The notes beneath the pieces were generated by a model, which worked only from the letters and a program-made list of their open reading frames with translations, had not been told where the DNA came from and searched no databases. Shown piece after piece: positions 35,516 through 45,871 of a DNA stretch of 64,000 nucleotides. Numbering within the stretch: the first letter of the stretch is position 1; each line of letters starts with the position of its first letter. Origin of the DNA: an uncultured Bacteroidota bacterium (GTDB lineage Bacteria > Bacteroidota > Bacteroidia > Flavobacteriales > Flavobacteriaceae); assembly GCA_902519955.1 (NCBI GenBank), contig CABYMF010000002.1, forward strand, positions 34,843 through 98,842. Reading direction: 5' to 3'. Both the position numbers and the translations under genes were made by a program.

Positions 35516-36388
35516 TCAAATTTTGTCTACAGCTATATTTCTATCTATTTTCCTAATTAGTCCTTGTAGATTATTACCAGGACCTACCTCATAAAACTCT
35601 TTAACTCCATCATTTATCATTTTATTGATACTCTGGTTCCAAAGTACAGCTCCAGTTAGTTGTTTTAATAAATTTATTTTAATTTTTGATGGATCTTGTT
35701 CAGACTTTCCAGTAAAATTCTGATAAATTGGACATTTAGGTTTTCTAAATTCCGTTTCATCAATACCTTTTTTTAATTCATCAGTGGCAGAGCTCATTAA
35801 TTCGGAATGAAATGCCCCACTAACTGGAAGTATTAATGCTCTTTTTGCACCTTTTTCTTTTAATATTATACAAGCTTTTTCAACTGCTTTAATCTCACCT
35901 GAAATTACTAGCTGACCAGGGCAATTATAATTTGCTGGTTTAACTATTCCATCAACATCATTACAGGATGATTCAATAATTTCATCAGGTAAGCCAAGAA
36001 TTGCTGCCATAGTGCCTTTTGTATTTTGACATGCTCTTTGCATTGCATTGGCTCTAATTGAAACTAATTTTAAACCATCTTCAAAACTTATTGAATTTGA
36101 TGCAGCAAGAGCAGAGAACTCACCCAAAGAGTGACCAGCACATACATCAGGATTAAATGATTTGGTTGTTAAAGCTAATATAACTGAATGAATAAAGATT
36201 GCAGGTTGAGTTACTCTAGTTTGAAGTAGATCTTCGCTTGTCCCTTCAAACATTAACTCCGTTATATCAAAATTCAAAATTTCATTAGCTTTTTTAAATA
36301 GAGCTCTTGAATCAATTATTTCATTATATAGGCTCTGGCCCATTCCTGGTTTTTGACACCCTTGTCCAGGAAATACATATGCTTTCAT
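35516..36388 (-). CDS. fabD: Malonyl-CoA:ACP transacylase
   Basis: Cytosolic enzyme loading malonyl groups onto acyl carrier protein for fatty acid synthesis. 290 residues, opening YVFPGQGCQKPGMGQ, with the nucleophile Ser in CAGHSLGEFSALAAS, the catalytic His in VSGAFHSELM and GPGNNLQGLI at the end. Standard FabD length. It is last of a leftward operon starting at 38323 (bifunctional nuclease-thyA-folA-fabD), with one base separating it from folA. Confidence 0.96.
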   Translation of the reverse strand: MKAYVFPGQGCQKPGMGQSLYNEIIDSRALFKKANEILNFDITELMFEGTSEDLLQTRVTQPAIFIHSVILALTTKSFNPDVCAGHSLGEFSALAASNSISFEDGLKLVSIRANAMQRACQNTKGTMAAILGLPDEIIESSCNDVDGIVKPANYNCPGQLVISGEIKAVEKACIILKEKGAKRALILPVSGAFHSELMSSATDELKKGIDETEFRKPKCPIYQNFTGKSEQDPSKIKINLLKQLTGAVLWNQSINKMINDGVKEFYEVGPGNNLQGLIRKIDRNIAVDKI

Positions 36389-36389
36389 A

Positions 36390-36881
36390 TTATTTTTTTA
36401 TGTATGTTAAGAAAGAATACTTAATCTTCTCATTTCCACTAAGCTCATGAGCGTCATCCTTAATAAGTTTAAACTTCTCTTCTGGAATCTCTGGAAAAAA
36501 TGCATCTCCTTCATAATCCTTATATACCCTAGTTAACTCAATTTTATTAACTAATTCTATAGTTTGAGAATATATTTCTCCTCCTCCAATAATAAATGGT
36601 TGCGAGTCATTCTTACAATGAGTGAGTGCCTCCTCAATACTTTCACAGACTAAAATTCCTTCATGATTATAATTAGTATTACGGGTTACAACTATATTTA
36701 ATCTGTTAGGTAATGGGTTTGGAAGAGATTCAAAGGTTTTTCTTCCCATTATAATGGCATGGTTTAAAGTGAGTTCTTTAAACCTCATTAAATCTTTTGG
36801 TATATGCCAAATAAGTTTGTTGTTATTTCCTATAACATTATTATTTGAGACTGCGGCAATAATTGTAAGTTCGCTGGTCAT
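36390..36881 (-). CDS. folA: Dihydrofolate reductase
   Basis: NADPH-dependent reduction of dihydrofolate to tetrahydrofolate. 163 residues with LTIIAAVSNNNVIGNNNKLIWHIPKDL at the N-terminus including the catalytic acidic residue region, IIMGRKTFESLP and FIIGGGEIY. Normal DHFR length. It lies 3 nt after thyA, the enzyme that produces its substrate, a common and functionally clear pairing. Confidence 0.96.
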   Translation of the reverse strand: MTSELTIIAAVSNNNVIGNNNKLIWHIPKDLMRFKELTLNHAIIMGRKTFESLPNPLPNRLNIVVTRNTNYNHEGILVCESIEEALTHCKNDSQPFIIGGGEIYSQTIELVNKIELTRVYKDYEGDAFFPEIPEEKFKLIKDDAHELSGNEKIKYSFLTYIKK

Positions 36882-36884
36882 CTA

Positions 36885-37709
36885 TTAAACTGAAATTTTA
36901 CCTTTTATTGGGGGATGAGAATTATAATTTAGTATCTCAATATCTTCAAATTTAAAATCTTCTATATTCTTAACATCTTTATTTAGTTTTAATATTGGAA
37001 GTGGCATTGGTTCTCTAGTCAATTGAAGCTTTACTTGCTCAAGATGATTTAAATATATGTGAGTATCACCAAATGTATGTATAAAATCTCCTGGATCATA
37101 CCCACAAACTTGAGCAATCATATGAGTTAGAAGAGAATAGGATGCAATATTAAAGGGGACACCCAAAAAAACATCAGCACTTCTTTGATACATCTGACAT
37201 GACAACTTATTATCAGAAACATAAAATTGAAAAAAAGCATGGCAAGGAGGTAAAGCTGCCTTACCATTTTTAACATTTTCTTCAAAAGACTTTTTACTAT
37301 CTGGGATTATATTTGGATTCCACGCAGTTACAATCATTCTTCTACTAAAAGGGTTCGTTTTTAATGAATTTATTACATCATTAAGTTGATCAACCCCATC
37401 ACTGTTCCAGTTTCTCCATTGGTGCCCATAAATAGGCCCTAGATCTCCATTTTTATCTGCCCATTCATCCCATATAGTAACTCCATTATCTTTTAAATAC
37501 TTGATGTTTGTCTCACCATTTATAAACCATATTAGTTCATGAATAATTGATCTTAAGTGTAATTTTTTTGTAGTTACTAATGGAAAACCATCTTGAAGAT
37601 TAAATCTCATTTGATGTCCAAATACACTTATTGTTCCAGTACCCGTCCTGTCTTTTTTTTCAACACCATTTTCTTTTATATGTTTGAGTAGATCTAGATA
37701 TAGTTTCAT
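36885..37709 (-). CDS. thyA: Thymidylate synthase
   Basis: Converts dUMP to dTMP with methylenetetrahydrofolate, giving dihydrofolate. 274 residues; [18 protein letters not shown], the catalytic Cys in [30 protein letters not shown] and [13 protein letters not shown] are hallmark segments of ThyA (not the flavin-dependent ThyX). The start overlaps the stop of the upstream nuclease-family gene by one base. Pairs with folA. Confidence 0.97.
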   Translation of the reverse strand: MKLYLDLLKHIKENGVEKKDRTGTGTISVFGHQMRFNLQDGFPLVTTKKLHLRSIIHELIWFINGETNIKYLKDNGVTIWDEWADKNGDLGPIYGHQWRNWNSDGVDQLNDVINSLKTNPFSRRMIVTAWNPNIIPDSKKSFEENVKNGKAALPPCHAFFQFYVSDNKLSCQMYQRSADVFLGVPFNIASYSLLTHMIAQVCGYDPGDFIHTFGDTHIYLNHLEQVKLQLTREPMPLPILKLNKDVKNIEDFKFEDIEILNYNSHPPIKGKISV

Positions 37710-38323
37710 TATATACTTTTTCTAAGTTTAAGTTCATCTCTAAGTTTAGCTGCCATCTCATAGTCTTCGTCTTCAATGCTATTTTCAAGCATCTTTTTAA
37801 TTTTATTTGTTGAAATTTTCTTTATGTCTTTTAGTTTAGGAGATTTTTTTTCTGACTCTTTACTGTCAAAAAAATTACTATCAGTAAGATTCACCTCTTT
37901 TGAATACTCTAGATCATCATTAAAGCCTGCTTCATCTAAAATATTTTTTTTTACAAAAATGGGAGCATTAAATTTTAATGATAAAGCTATTGCATCAGAT
38001 GTTCTTGAATCAATTTTAAATACTTTATCATTGTCCTCACATATTATGTTCGAGAAAAAAACACCATCTGTAAGCTCACTAATAATTATATGATTTATTT
38101 TGATTCCAAACTTGTCAGCAAACCTTTTAAATAGATCATGTGTAAGTGGTCTTTCAGTTTTAATTTTTTTTTCTAATCCAATTGCAATTGCTTGAGCTTC
38201 AAACCCTCCAATTACAACTGGTAGTTTTCTGTTTCCACCTAATTCCTGAAGTATAAGAGCAAATGCACTTGAGGTATTATTGCTATAGGAGATTCCTTGA
38301 ATTTTTAACTCTACTAATTCCAT
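37709..38323 (-). CDS. Bifunctional nuclease family protein (DUF151) with UvrB/UvrC motif
   Basis: 204 residues. The N-terminal part (about 1-125) matches DUF151: [26 protein letters not shown], and the [18 protein letters not shown] stretch. The C-terminal [16 protein letters not shown] is a UVR helix pair as in UvrB/UvrC. Relatives have been described as nucleases acting on DNA and RNA in plants; the bacterial role is not settled. First gene of the operon with thyA, folA and fabD. A 103-nt divergent gap to pdhB follows. Confidence 0.9.
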   Translation of the reverse strand: MELVELKIQGISYSNNTSSAFALILQELGGNRKLPVVIGGFEAQAIAIGLEKKIKTERPLTHDLFKRFADKFGIKINHIIISELTDGVFFSNIICEDNDKVFKIDSRTSDAIALSLKFNAPIFVKKNILDEAGFNDDLEYSKEVNLTDSNFFDSKESEKKSPKLKDIKKISTNKIKKMLENSIEDEDYEMAAKLRDELKLRKSI

Positions 38324-38426
38324 TCAAAAATATAATGGCACAAATTAATTAAATAAAATTTAAATCTCATTAGAGCACTATAGGAAATATTTTTTTTATC
38401 ATTAAATTCGCATAAAATTATTCTAT

Positions 38427-39404
38427 ATGAAAACAGTGCAGTTTAGACAAGCAATATGTGAGGCTATGTCGGAAGAGATGAGAAGAGATGAGAGTATCTT
38501 CTTAATGGGGGAGGAAGTAGCTGAATATAATGGCGCTTACAAAGCTTCTAAAGGAATGCTTGATGAATTTGGAGAATTAAGAGTAATTGACACACCAATA
38601 TCTGAAGCTGGATTTTCAGGAGTTGGAGTTGGCTCTACAATGGTAGGAGCAAGGCCAATTATAGAGTTTATGACATTTAACTTTTCTCTAGTAGGAATTG
38701 ACCAAATCATTAATAATGCTGCAAAGATTAGACAAATGTCAGGGGGTCAGTTTCCATGTCCAATAGTATTTAGAGGTCCTACTGCTTCTGCGGGTCAACT
38801 AGGGGCAACACATTCTCAAGCATTTGAAAGTTGGTTTGCAAATTGTCCTGGTTTAAAAGTAATTGTACCTTCTAATCCTTATGATGCAAAGGGATTACTA
38901 AAATCTGCTATTAGAGATGATGATCCTGTAATTTTTATGGAGTCAGAACAAATGTATGGTGATAAAGGAGAAATTCCTGAGGGAGAATATACTCTGCCAA
39001 TTGGAGTTGCGGATATTAAAAGAAAAGGAAAAGACGTTACTATAGTTTCATTTGGTAAAATAATAAAAGAAGCATATAAAGCAGCTGAAATCTTAGAAAA
39101 AGAAGGCATTGAATGTGAGATTATAGACTTAAGGACCCTTAGACCAATAGATTATGATTCAGTTTTAGAGTCTGTAAAGAAGACTAATAGGCTTGTAATT
39201 CTTGAAGAAGCTTGGCCTTTTGGAAATATCTCAACAGACATATCTCACAAAGTTCAAAATGAAATTTTTGATTTTCTTGATGCACCAGTTGAAAAAGTTA
39301 ATAATGCAGATACTCCTACTCCTTACTCCCCAGTATTATTAGAAGAATGGCTTCCCAATAGTGAAGAAGTAATTAAAGCAGTAAAAAAAGTTCTCTATAT
39401 TTAA
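38427..39404 (+). CDS. pdhB: Pyruvate dehydrogenase E1 component, beta subunit
   Basis: Forms the E1 heterotetramer that decarboxylates pyruvate with thiamine diphosphate. 325 residues with [16 protein letters not shown], the [18 protein letters not shown] segment holding the ThDP-contacting Glu, [10 protein letters not shown] and DLRTLRPID. Length is typical. Its partner alpha subunit and E2 are not adjacent, so it is a single-gene unit here. A box TAAATTCG at 38403-38410 lies 16 nt upstream and could be the -7 element. It overlaps the pyrophosphatase gene end by 4 nt. Confidence 0.95.
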   Translation: MKTVQFRQAICEAMSEEMRRDESIFLMGEEVAEYNGAYKASKGMLDEFGELRVIDTPISEAGFSGVGVGSTMVGARPIIEFMTFNFSLVGIDQIINNAAKIRQMSGGQFPCPIVFRGPTASAGQLGATHSQAFESWFANCPGLKVIVPSNPYDAKGLLKSAIRDDDPVIFMESEQMYGDKGEIPEGEYTLPIGVADIKRKGKDVTIVSFGKIIKEAYKAAEILEKEGIECEIIDLRTLRPIDYDSVLESVKKTNRLVILEEAWPFGNISTDISHKVQNEIFDFLDAPVEKVNNADTPTPYSPVLLEEWLPNSEEVIKAVKKVLYI

Positions 39405-41524
39405 CCTACTAGTAGAGGTGCTATCACTAGAGCAACTACAGCAATTAATTTTAGAAGGATATTAAGTGATGGTCCAGAAGTATCTTTAAAAGGATCACCT
39501 ACTGTATCACCAACAACTGCAGCTTTATGAGCTTCAGTGCCTTTTCTTCCATCTTCCTCGATCATTTTTTTTGCATTATCCCATGCACCTCCAGCATTTG
39601 ATTGAAAGATTGCCATTAAAACACCACATGATGTAACTCCAGCTAATAGACCACCTAACATTTCAGCTCCACCTGCAAATCCAATTATAACTGGAACTGA
39701 TATAGCCATTAGGCCTGGAAGAACCATTTCTCTTAATGCAGCCTGAGTAGAAATTTCAACACATTTGCTATATTCTGCAACACCGTCAGCATCATTAAAG
39801 ATCTTTAAATCTTCTTTTGTTGCATTAGATAGGTCTGAGTTATATTTTCTCATTACCTCAAGAGCTGCTTTCAATTTAGGAAGATCTTTAAACTGTCTTC
39901 TTACTTCTTCAATCATACTCATTGCTGCTTTACCAACTGCCTTCATTGAAAGTGCAGAAAAAACAAATGGTAGCATAGCACCAAGAAGAAGTCCTGCCAT
40001 TACGATAGGTTTTGAAATATCTATAGCAGTAATTTCTGCAGTTTGCATAAATGCTGCAAATAAAGCTAAAGCTGTTAGAGCAGCAGATGCAATAGCAAAA
40101 CCTTTTCCTATTGCAGCAGTTGTATTTCCAACTGCATCAAGTTTATCAGTTCTTTCTCTAACTTTAGGATCTAGTTCTGCCATCTCTGCAATACCTCCTG
40201 CATTATCTGATATAGGGCCATATGCATCTACTGCCAACTGTATACCAGTATTTGCAAGCATACCTACAGCAGCAATCGCAATACCGTAAAGACCAGCAAA
40301 ATGATAAGAAGCTAGTATTGCACCACAAATAAAGATTATTGGAAGGGCAGTGGAAATCATTCCGACACCTAAACCAGCAATTATAGTAGTTGCAGGTCCA
40401 GTTTCTGATTGATCAACAATTGATAGAACTGGTTTTTTCCCAGTTGCAGTATAGTATTCTGTTACTTTACCAACCGCAAGACCTGCTAGCAAACCACTAA
40501 TTGTGGCAACAAAAACTCCCACTGAAGTGTATTCAATACCATTAAAAACCCATGAATCTGGAAGTAAATATTGTATTAAGAACCATGTTACACCAATCAT
40601 TAATCCAGCAGAAATAAACTCACCCATATTTAAGGCCTTGTGAGGATCTCCTCCTTCTTTTACTTTAACGAAGAAAGTACCAATAATTGACATAATGATA
40701 CCAGATGCAGCAATAAATAATGGAAGTAATACTGCATTAATTTCAATTCCAGAAAATTCGCTTAAACCAACAAAGGCAGCACCTAATACCATTGCTCCTA
40801 TAATTGATCCAACAAACGACTCAAATAAGTCTGCTCCCATTCCAGCAACATCCCCAACATTATCTCCTACATTATCTGCAATAGTTGCAGGATTCAAAGG
40901 ATGATCTTCAGGGATTCCAGCTTCGACTTTTCCTACTAGGTCAGCACCAACATCTGCAGCTTTAGTATATATTCCTCCACCGACTCTGGCAAATAATGCA
41001 ATAGATGAGGCACCAAGGGAGAACCCAGATAAAACTTGTATTACAGTATTTATGTCGGTAAACATTGGCCTGTAAATTATAAACAGAGAACCAACTCCTA
41101 AGACACCTAAACCAACTACACCCATTCCCATTACAGAACCACCAGAAAATGCAATTTCAAGTGCTTTTCCAAGAGATTCTTGGGCAGCATTCGTAGTCCT
41201 TACATTAGCTTTTGTCGCAACCTGCATACCAATAAAACCTGCAAGACCAGAACACAACGCTCCAACGACAAAAGATACTGCAACTAACCAGCTGCTACCT
41301 TCATTAATACCTTTAAATGCTAGTAAAACTGCAGTAATTATTACAAAGACTGATAATATTTTATATTCAGCCTTTAAGAATGCCATTGCACCATCAGCAA
41401 TATTTTTAGCAATTTTAGCCATTTTTGCGTTTCCAACTTCTTTTTTTGAAACAGATGAATTCTTTATAAAAACAAAAATTAAAGCTATTATTCCAGCTAG
41501 GGGGATAAGATTTATGTAGTCCAT
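39401..41524 (-). CDS. hppA: Membrane pyrophosphatase, K+-dependent, probably Na+-pumping
   Basis: Integral membrane ion pump of 707 residues and about 16 helices that uses pyrophosphate hydrolysis to build an ion gradient. Substrate motifs [11 protein letters not shown] and [16 protein letters not shown] are complete. GNTTAA (Ala, not Lys) points to the K+-dependent class. Glu placed in [11 protein letters not shown], rather than one helix turn later, is the pattern of Na+-pumping (or Na+ and H+ pumping) members; this is inference from family knowledge. A good promoter precedes it. Supports a sodium-based energy economy together with NQR and NhaD. Confidence 0.95.
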   Translation of the reverse strand: MDYINLIPLAGIIALIFVFIKNSSVSKKEVGNAKMAKIAKNIADGAMAFLKAEYKILSVFVIITAVLLAFKGINEGSSWLVAVSFVVGALCSGLAGFIGMQVATKANVRTTNAAQESLGKALEIAFSGGSVMGMGVVGLGVLGVGSLFIIYRPMFTDINTVIQVLSGFSLGASSIALFARVGGGIYTKAADVGADLVGKVEAGIPEDHPLNPATIADNVGDNVGDVAGMGADLFESFVGSIIGAMVLGAAFVGLSEFSGIEINAVLLPLFIAASGIIMSIIGTFFVKVKEGGDPHKALNMGEFISAGLMIGVTWFLIQYLLPDSWVFNGIEYTSVGVFVATISGLLAGLAVGKVTEYYTATGKKPVLSIVDQSETGPATTIIAGLGVGMISTALPIIFICGAILASYHFAGLYGIAIAAVGMLANTGIQLAVDAYGPISDNAGGIAEMAELDPKVRERTDKLDAVGNTTAAIGKGFAIASAALTALALFAAFMQTAEITAIDISKPIVMAGLLLGAMLPFVFSALSMKAVGKAAMSMIEEVRRQFKDLPKLKAALEVMRKYNSDLSNATKEDLKIFNDADGVAEYSKCVEISTQAALREMVLPGLMAISVPVIIGFAGGAEMLGGLLAGVTSCGVLMAIFQSNAGGAWDNAKKMIEEDGRKGTEAHKAAVVGDTVGDPFKDTSGPSLNILLKLIAVVALVIAPLLVG

Positions 41525-41539
41525 TTTTTAAATTTTTTT

Positions 41540-41573
41540 CAAATATAATACAATGATAAAAATGGGAAGCAAA
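41540..41573 (-). promoter_or_regulatory. Promoter of the membrane pyrophosphatase gene
   Basis: On the reverse strand TTTG (41573-41570) and an exact TATATTTG (41547-41540) are separated by 22 nt; the start codon follows 15 nt later. Spacing is at the long end of what is known for flavobacterial promoters. Confidence 0.5.
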
Positions 41574-41592
41574 AATATAGAGAAAGATATAA

Positions 41593-42195
41593 CTAAAGTT
41601 CCTTTTTGATTAATTTAAGAATAGTTTCATAATCTGATTTATTCTCAACAAAATCAAGATCATCTACATTGATTTTTAAAAGATTACCATTGTTATAGCC
41701 TGTAATCCAAGCCTCATACCTTTCGTTCAATCTACTCAAATATTCGATACTGATGGTCTTTTCATAATCTCTACCTCTTTTATGAATTTTATTTACTAGG
41801 TTAGGAATGCTACTCTGAAGATAGACTAGTAAATCAGGTGGTTTAACTAAATTAAGCATTGTATCGAATAGTGATAAGTAATTTTCATAATCCCTCTTAG
41901 GCATTAGGCCCATTGCATTTAAGTTTGGAGCAAATATGAAAGCATCTTCATATATAGTTCTGTCTTGAATGACATTTTCCTTGCTATTGTCAATAGACAC
42001 TAACTGTTTAAACCTACTATTTAAAAAGTAAATTTGAAGATTAAAAGACCATCTTTCCATATGATTATAGAAATCATCTAAATATGGATTTGCTATAACA
42101 TCTTCATAATATGCTTTATATTTTAAACTTTTTGAAAGTTGTTTTGTTAAACTTGTTTTTCCAGCACCAATATTTCCTGCAATAGCTATTATCAT
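41593..42195 (-). CDS. Deoxynucleoside kinase
   Basis: Salvage kinase that phosphorylates deoxyadenosine, deoxyguanosine or related nucleosides. 200 residues from ATG 42195; a TTG four codons upstream is less likely, since relatives start just before IAIAGNIGAGKTSL. Motifs: P-loop GNIGAGKT, YEDVIANPYLDDFY, RWSFNLQIYFLNSR, QDRTIYEDA with the Asp-Arg-Ser-like DRT, and the RGRDYEK lid. Typical of Bacteroidota dNK. It lies divergent to the metK operon, the intervening 185 nt holding the riboswitch. Confidence 0.92.
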   Translation of the reverse strand: MIIAIAGNIGAGKTSLTKQLSKSLKYKAYYEDVIANPYLDDFYNHMERWSFNLQIYFLNSRFKQLVSIDNSKENVIQDRTIYEDAFIFAPNLNAMGLMPKRDYENYLSLFDTMLNLVKPPDLLVYLQSSIPNLVNKIHKRGRDYEKTISIEYLSRLNERYEAWITGYNNGNLLKINVDDLDFVENKSDYETILKLIKKEL

Positions 42196-42243
42196 AATTA
42201 TAGCCAAAATAACAGGTTTTTTTTAAAGAAAAAAGCAGAATAA

Positions 42244-42273
42244 TTTGAAATAAAATTTTTTTATTTAATTTTG
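42244..42273 (+). promoter_or_regulatory. Promoter of the metK operon
   Basis: TTTG (42244-42247), 18 nt spacer, then TAATTTTG (42266-42273), an exact match to the Bacteroidota -33/-7 pair. Transcription would start near 42277, just before the SAM-II aptamer. Confidence 0.7.
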
Positions 42274-42281
42274 TCTTAAAC

Positions 42282-42332
42282 AGAGGAAGGATTTGACTGA
42301 TTGCAACCTCTTAAAAAAATTGCTAAAGCAGT
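42282..42332 (+). promoter_or_regulatory. SAM-II riboswitch
   Basis: About 51 nt with the SAM-II plan. Stem P1 is AGAGG (42282-42286) with CCTCT (42307-42311). Its loop contains the conserved GATTTGACTGATTGCA, close to the described GAUUUAACCGUAUUGCA. Downstream comes TTGCTAAAG, and CAGT (42329-42332) pairs with ACTG (42296-42299) to close the pseudoknot. Position directly before metK supports it: SAM binding should lower expression of metK-metY-metX. A downstream GCAATCA (42346-42352) is complementary to TGATTGC (42298-42304) inside the aptamer and may act as the switching strand. Confidence 0.85.
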
Positions 42333-42380
42333 AATTCTTTTACAAGCAATCATTCACTTTTTTTCTCACAAAATAATTTT

Positions 42381-43634
42381 ATGTCGTATCTATTTACGTC
42401 TGAATCTGTTAGTGAAGGACACCCTGATAAAGTTTCAGATCAAATAAGTGATGGAATTCTTGACAGCTTCTTAGCTTTTGACCCTAATAGTAAAGTTGCT
42501 TGTGAAACACTAGTAACTACTGGCCAAGTAATACTTTCTGGAGAAGTGTCAAGTAATACTTATATAGATGTTCAAGAGATATCCAGACACATCATAAAAG
42601 ATATAGGATATAACAATGATCAGTATAAATTCTCTGGAGAATCATGTGCAGTAATGTCTTTAATTCATGAGCAATCTGAAGATATTCTTCGAGGAGTAGA
42701 AAGAAACATAAAAGAAGAACAAGGAGCTGGTGATCAAGGAATAATGTTTGGTTATGCATGTAATGAAACTGAAAATTCAATCCCTCTAACTTTAGATATC
42801 GCAAATAGACTTTTACTAGAGCTCTCTAAACTAAGAAGATCTAAAGAAATTCCATATTTAAGGCCAGATTCAAAATCTCAAGTGACCATTGAATATGATA
42901 ATAATGATATCCCAATAAGAATAGATACAATTGTTGTTTCAACTCAACATGATGAATTCGATAGTAACGATGAGAAAATGTTAAATAAAATTAGGGAGGA
43001 TATAATCAAAATTTTAATCCCAATAGTAAGAGATACATATGCACCTGAAATTCAAAAATTATTTAATAATAATATAAAATTCTATGTAAATCCAACAGGA
43101 AAATTTGTTATTGGAGGTCCACATGGTGATACAGGTTTGACTGGTCGAAAAATTATAATCGATACTTATGGAGGTAGAGGTGCTCATGGAGGAGGTGCTT
43201 TTAGCGGAAAAGATCCTAGTAAAGTTGACAGAAGTGCAGCATATGCAGCTAGACATATTTCAAAAAATCTTGTAAAGGCTGGGGTATCGGACGAAATATT
43301 AATCCAACTTGGTTATGCTATTGGAGTTGCTGAACCAGTTTCACTAAATGTAAATACTTGCAGCAAGTCTAAAATTAAAATTTCAGATTCAGAACTATCG
43401 GAAATTGTAAATGAAATATTTGATTTAAAACCTCATTCGATAGAATCAAGATTTAAACTTAGAGACCCTATATATCTTGAGACCGCATCATATGGTCATA
43501 TGGGTAGAAAATCTGAAAAAAAAACCAAGACATTTAATTCTAAATACTCTGGAATTAAGAAAATAGAGGTTGAACTATTCCCTTGGGAAAAATTAGAGTA
43601 TGTAAATCAATTAATTAAAACACTTAAATTATGA
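42381..43634 (+). CDS. metK: S-adenosylmethionine synthetase
   Basis: Makes SAM from methionine and ATP. 417 residues; FTSESVSEGHPDKVSDQISDGILD, GAGDQGIMFGYA, GPHGDTGLTGRKIIIDTYGG and GGGAFSGKDPSKVDRSAAY are complete family motifs. The ATG lies 48 nt after the SAM-II aptamer. It overlaps metY by 4 nt, so the SAM switch should govern the whole metK-metY-metX-osmC run; metK leading a methionine synthesis operon makes feedback by its own product direct. Confidence 0.98.
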   Translation: MSYLFTSESVSEGHPDKVSDQISDGILDSFLAFDPNSKVACETLVTTGQVILSGEVSSNTYIDVQEISRHIIKDIGYNNDQYKFSGESCAVMSLIHEQSEDILRGVERNIKEEQGAGDQGIMFGYACNETENSIPLTLDIANRLLLELSKLRRSKEIPYLRPDSKSQVTIEYDNNDIPIRIDTIVVSTQHDEFDSNDEKMLNKIREDIIKILIPIVRDTYAPEIQKLFNNNIKFYVNPTGKFVIGGPHGDTGLTGRKIIIDTYGGRGAHGGGAFSGKDPSKVDRSAAYAARHISKNLVKAGVSDEILIQLGYAIGVAEPVSLNVNTCSKSKIKISDSELSEIVNEIFDLKPHSIESRFKLRDPIYLETASYGHMGRKSEKKTKTFNSKYSGIKKIEVELFPWEKLEYVNQLIKTLKL

Positions 43635-44902
43635 GTCAAAATGATCAAACCTTAGCATTACATGCTGGGCATAACACAACTAGAACAGAGGGAACAAGAG
43701 CAGTTCCAATTTATCAAACAACATCATATGTGTTTGATGATACTGACCATGCAGCAAAGTTATTTTCACTTGCTGAACCTGGGTATATTTATACAAGACT
43801 TAATAATCCCACAGCAGATGTCCTTGAGCAAAGGTTAGCATCTTTAGAGGGAGGGATAGCTGCGGTTGCAACATCATCTGGATCAGCAGCTTTAGCTACA
43901 ACATTATTGACACTTTTAAAGACAGGGGACCATATTGTGTCTTCTAATAGCCTTTATGGTGGTACATATAACTTACTTAATGTAACATTACCTAGATATG
44001 GAATAACAACAACTTTTGTTGATCCTAATGAGGTTGATAGTTTCTCTAACGCGATTAATGAAAATACTAGAGCTATTTACATTGAAAGTATGGGAAATCC
44101 TAAGTTAGATGTATTAGATATTGAATCAATTTCTAAAATTGCAAAAAAAGCTAAGCTCCCGCTAATTGTTGATAATACGGTAGCTACTCCATATTTATTA
44201 AAACCTATAAATTATGGTGCTGATATTGTTATTCATTCTACTACTAAATATATTACAGGTAATGGAACTTCAATTGGTGGAATAATAATTGATGCTGGTA
44301 ATTTTGATTGGAGTAGTGGACTATTTGATGAATTTACAGAACCATCAGCAGGATACCATGGATTAGTTTATCATGATGTATTAGGTCCAGCAGCCTTTAT
44401 TGCAAAAGTTAGGATTGAGGGTCTAAGAGATCTTGGGAGTGCACCAAGTCCTTTCAATTGTTTTCAAACAATACAGGGATTAGAGACCTTGTCTGTTAGA
44501 ATTAAACAACATTCTAAGAATGCACTAAAGGTTGCAGAGTGGTTGGAGAAACAAAGTCAAGTTGCTTGGGTTAATTACCCTGGTCTTAAGTCTTCAAAAT
44601 ATTATAAACTATCTCAAAAATACTTGAAAAATGGTCAAAGTGGAATTGTAACATTTGGATTAAAGGGTGGATTTGACTCTGCAAAAAAATTAACTGATAG
44701 TACTAAAATATTTTCTTTATTAGCCAATTTTGGAGATTCTAAGTCTTTAATCATTCACCCCTCAAGTACTACACACCAACAATTGAACGAGGAGCAACAA
44801 AAGTCAACAGGAGTAACTTCTGATTTAGTAAGATTGAGTATTGGTCTTGAAGATCCAGATGATTTGATCGAAGATTTGAAAAATGCACTAAAATCTTTGT
44901 AA
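43631..44902 (+). CDS. metY: O-acetylhomoserine sulfhydrylase
   Basis: PLP enzyme combining O-acetylhomoserine with sulfide (or methanethiol) to homocysteine. 423 residues; TLALHAGHNTTRTEGTRAVPIYQTTSYVF, YTRLNNPTADVLEQRLASLEGG and the PLP lysine in HSTTKYITGNGTSIGG identify the MetY branch of the Cys/Met metabolism family, whose members are about 425 residues. Overlaps metK by 4 nt and is followed by metX after 3 nt; the pair makes direct sulfhydrylation the likely methionine route here. Confidence 0.96.
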   Translation: MSQNDQTLALHAGHNTTRTEGTRAVPIYQTTSYVFDDTDHAAKLFSLAEPGYIYTRLNNPTADVLEQRLASLEGGIAAVATSSGSAALATTLLTLLKTGDHIVSSNSLYGGTYNLLNVTLPRYGITTTFVDPNEVDSFSNAINENTRAIYIESMGNPKLDVLDIESISKIAKKAKLPLIVDNTVATPYLLKPINYGADIVIHSTTKYITGNGTSIGGIIIDAGNFDWSSGLFDEFTEPSAGYHGLVYHDVLGPAAFIAKVRIEGLRDLGSAPSPFNCFQTIQGLETLSVRIKQHSKNALKVAEWLEKQSQVAWVNYPGLKSSKYYKLSQKYLKNGQSGIVTFGLKGGFDSAKKLTDSTKIFSLLANFGDSKSLIIHPSSTTHQQLNEEQQKSTGVTSDLVRLSIGLEDPDDLIEDLKNALKSL

Positions 44903-44905
44903 ATA

Positions 44906-45871
44906 TTGAAAGATGAACTAAAAAAGATAGTAATTGAAGACTTTGAAACCTCATCAGGTAATAAATTTCAAAGTTTTCAATTAACCTATCAGTTTTTTGG
45001 AAAGAAATTAGGCAATGCTCCAATTATTCTTATTAATCATGCGTTAACGGGGAATTCTCTTGTATGTGGAAAAAATGGATGGTGGAGTGAAATTGTAGGT
45101 ATCGATAAAGCAATTGATCTAAATAGATACACTGTATTGTGTATTAACATACCAGGAAATGGATTTAATGAAAATAACTTTGATTACAGTTTAGAATTTA
45201 ACTTAGGAGATGTAGCGCATCTATTTATTAAAGTTTTAGAAAAGTTGAAAATTTCTAAACTATATGCTATAATTGGTGGATCTATAGGAGGATGCTTATC
45301 ATGGGAAATGGCTGCAATAAAAAATGATATAGCAGATAAGATTATCCCTGTTGCTTCCGATTGGAAAGCAAATGATTGGTTATTAGCTAATACCTTTTTA
45401 CAGGATAGAATTTTAGAAAACTCAAGAGACCCTGTCGGAGATGCTCGAATTCATGCAATGTTGTTATACCGAACACCTGAGTCTCTGAATCAAAGATTCT
45501 CAAGATCAAAGAATATTGAAAAAGGAATATATAATGTTGAATCTTGGCTTGATCATCATGCAGTTAAACTTCACAAGAGGTTTAGTATTAATTCTTACAA
45601 ATTCTTAAATAAGCTTTTAAGATCTGCTGATATTACTAGAGATGATTTTAGCTTAGAGTCTATAATTAAGCCCTCAAAATCAGAAATTCACATAATATCA
45701 GTTGACTCAGATATTTTCTTTTTACCTAATGAAGATAAAACCACTACCTCAAGACTAAAAAAACAAGATGTAAAAATTAAAAATCATATTATTGAATCAT
45801 TTCATGGTCATGATGCATTTTTAATTGAAACAAAACAAATTTCAGATATCTTTATTAAAATTTTAAAATAA
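44906..45871 (+). CDS. metX: Homoserine O-acetyltransferase
   Basis: Alpha/beta-hydrolase fold enzyme that acetylates homoserine, giving the substrate of MetY. 321 residues with TTG start, somewhat short for MetX (usually 340-380). Catalytic Ser lies in GGSIGGCLSWEMA, Asp in SVDSDIFFLP and His in SFHGHDAFLIE. INHALTGNSLVCGKNGWWSEIVG is the conserved N-terminal block. The lid region seems compact. It overlaps osmC by one base. Succinyl preference cannot be excluded from sequence. Confidence 0.92.
   Translation: MKDELKKIVIEDFETSSGNKFQSFQLTYQFFGKKLGNAPIILINHALTGNSLVCGKNGWWSEIVGIDKAIDLNRYTVLCINIPGNGFNENNFDYSLEFNLGDVAHLFIKVLEKLKISKLYAIIGGSIGGCLSWEMAAIKNDIADKIIPVASDWKANDWLLANTFLQDRILENSRDPVGDARIHAMLLYRTPESLNQRFSRSKNIEKGIYNVESWLDHHAVKLHKRFSINSYKFLNKLLRSADITRDDFSLESIIKPSKSEIHIISVDSDIFFLPNEDKTTTSRLKKQDVKIKNHIIESFHGHDAFLIETKQISDIFIKILK

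Noticed and set aside
39765..40289. 174-residue frame opposite the membrane pyrophosphatase
   Set aside because: Low-complexity Ala/Ser/Ile content produced by reading membrane-helix codons in reverse; no independent support.
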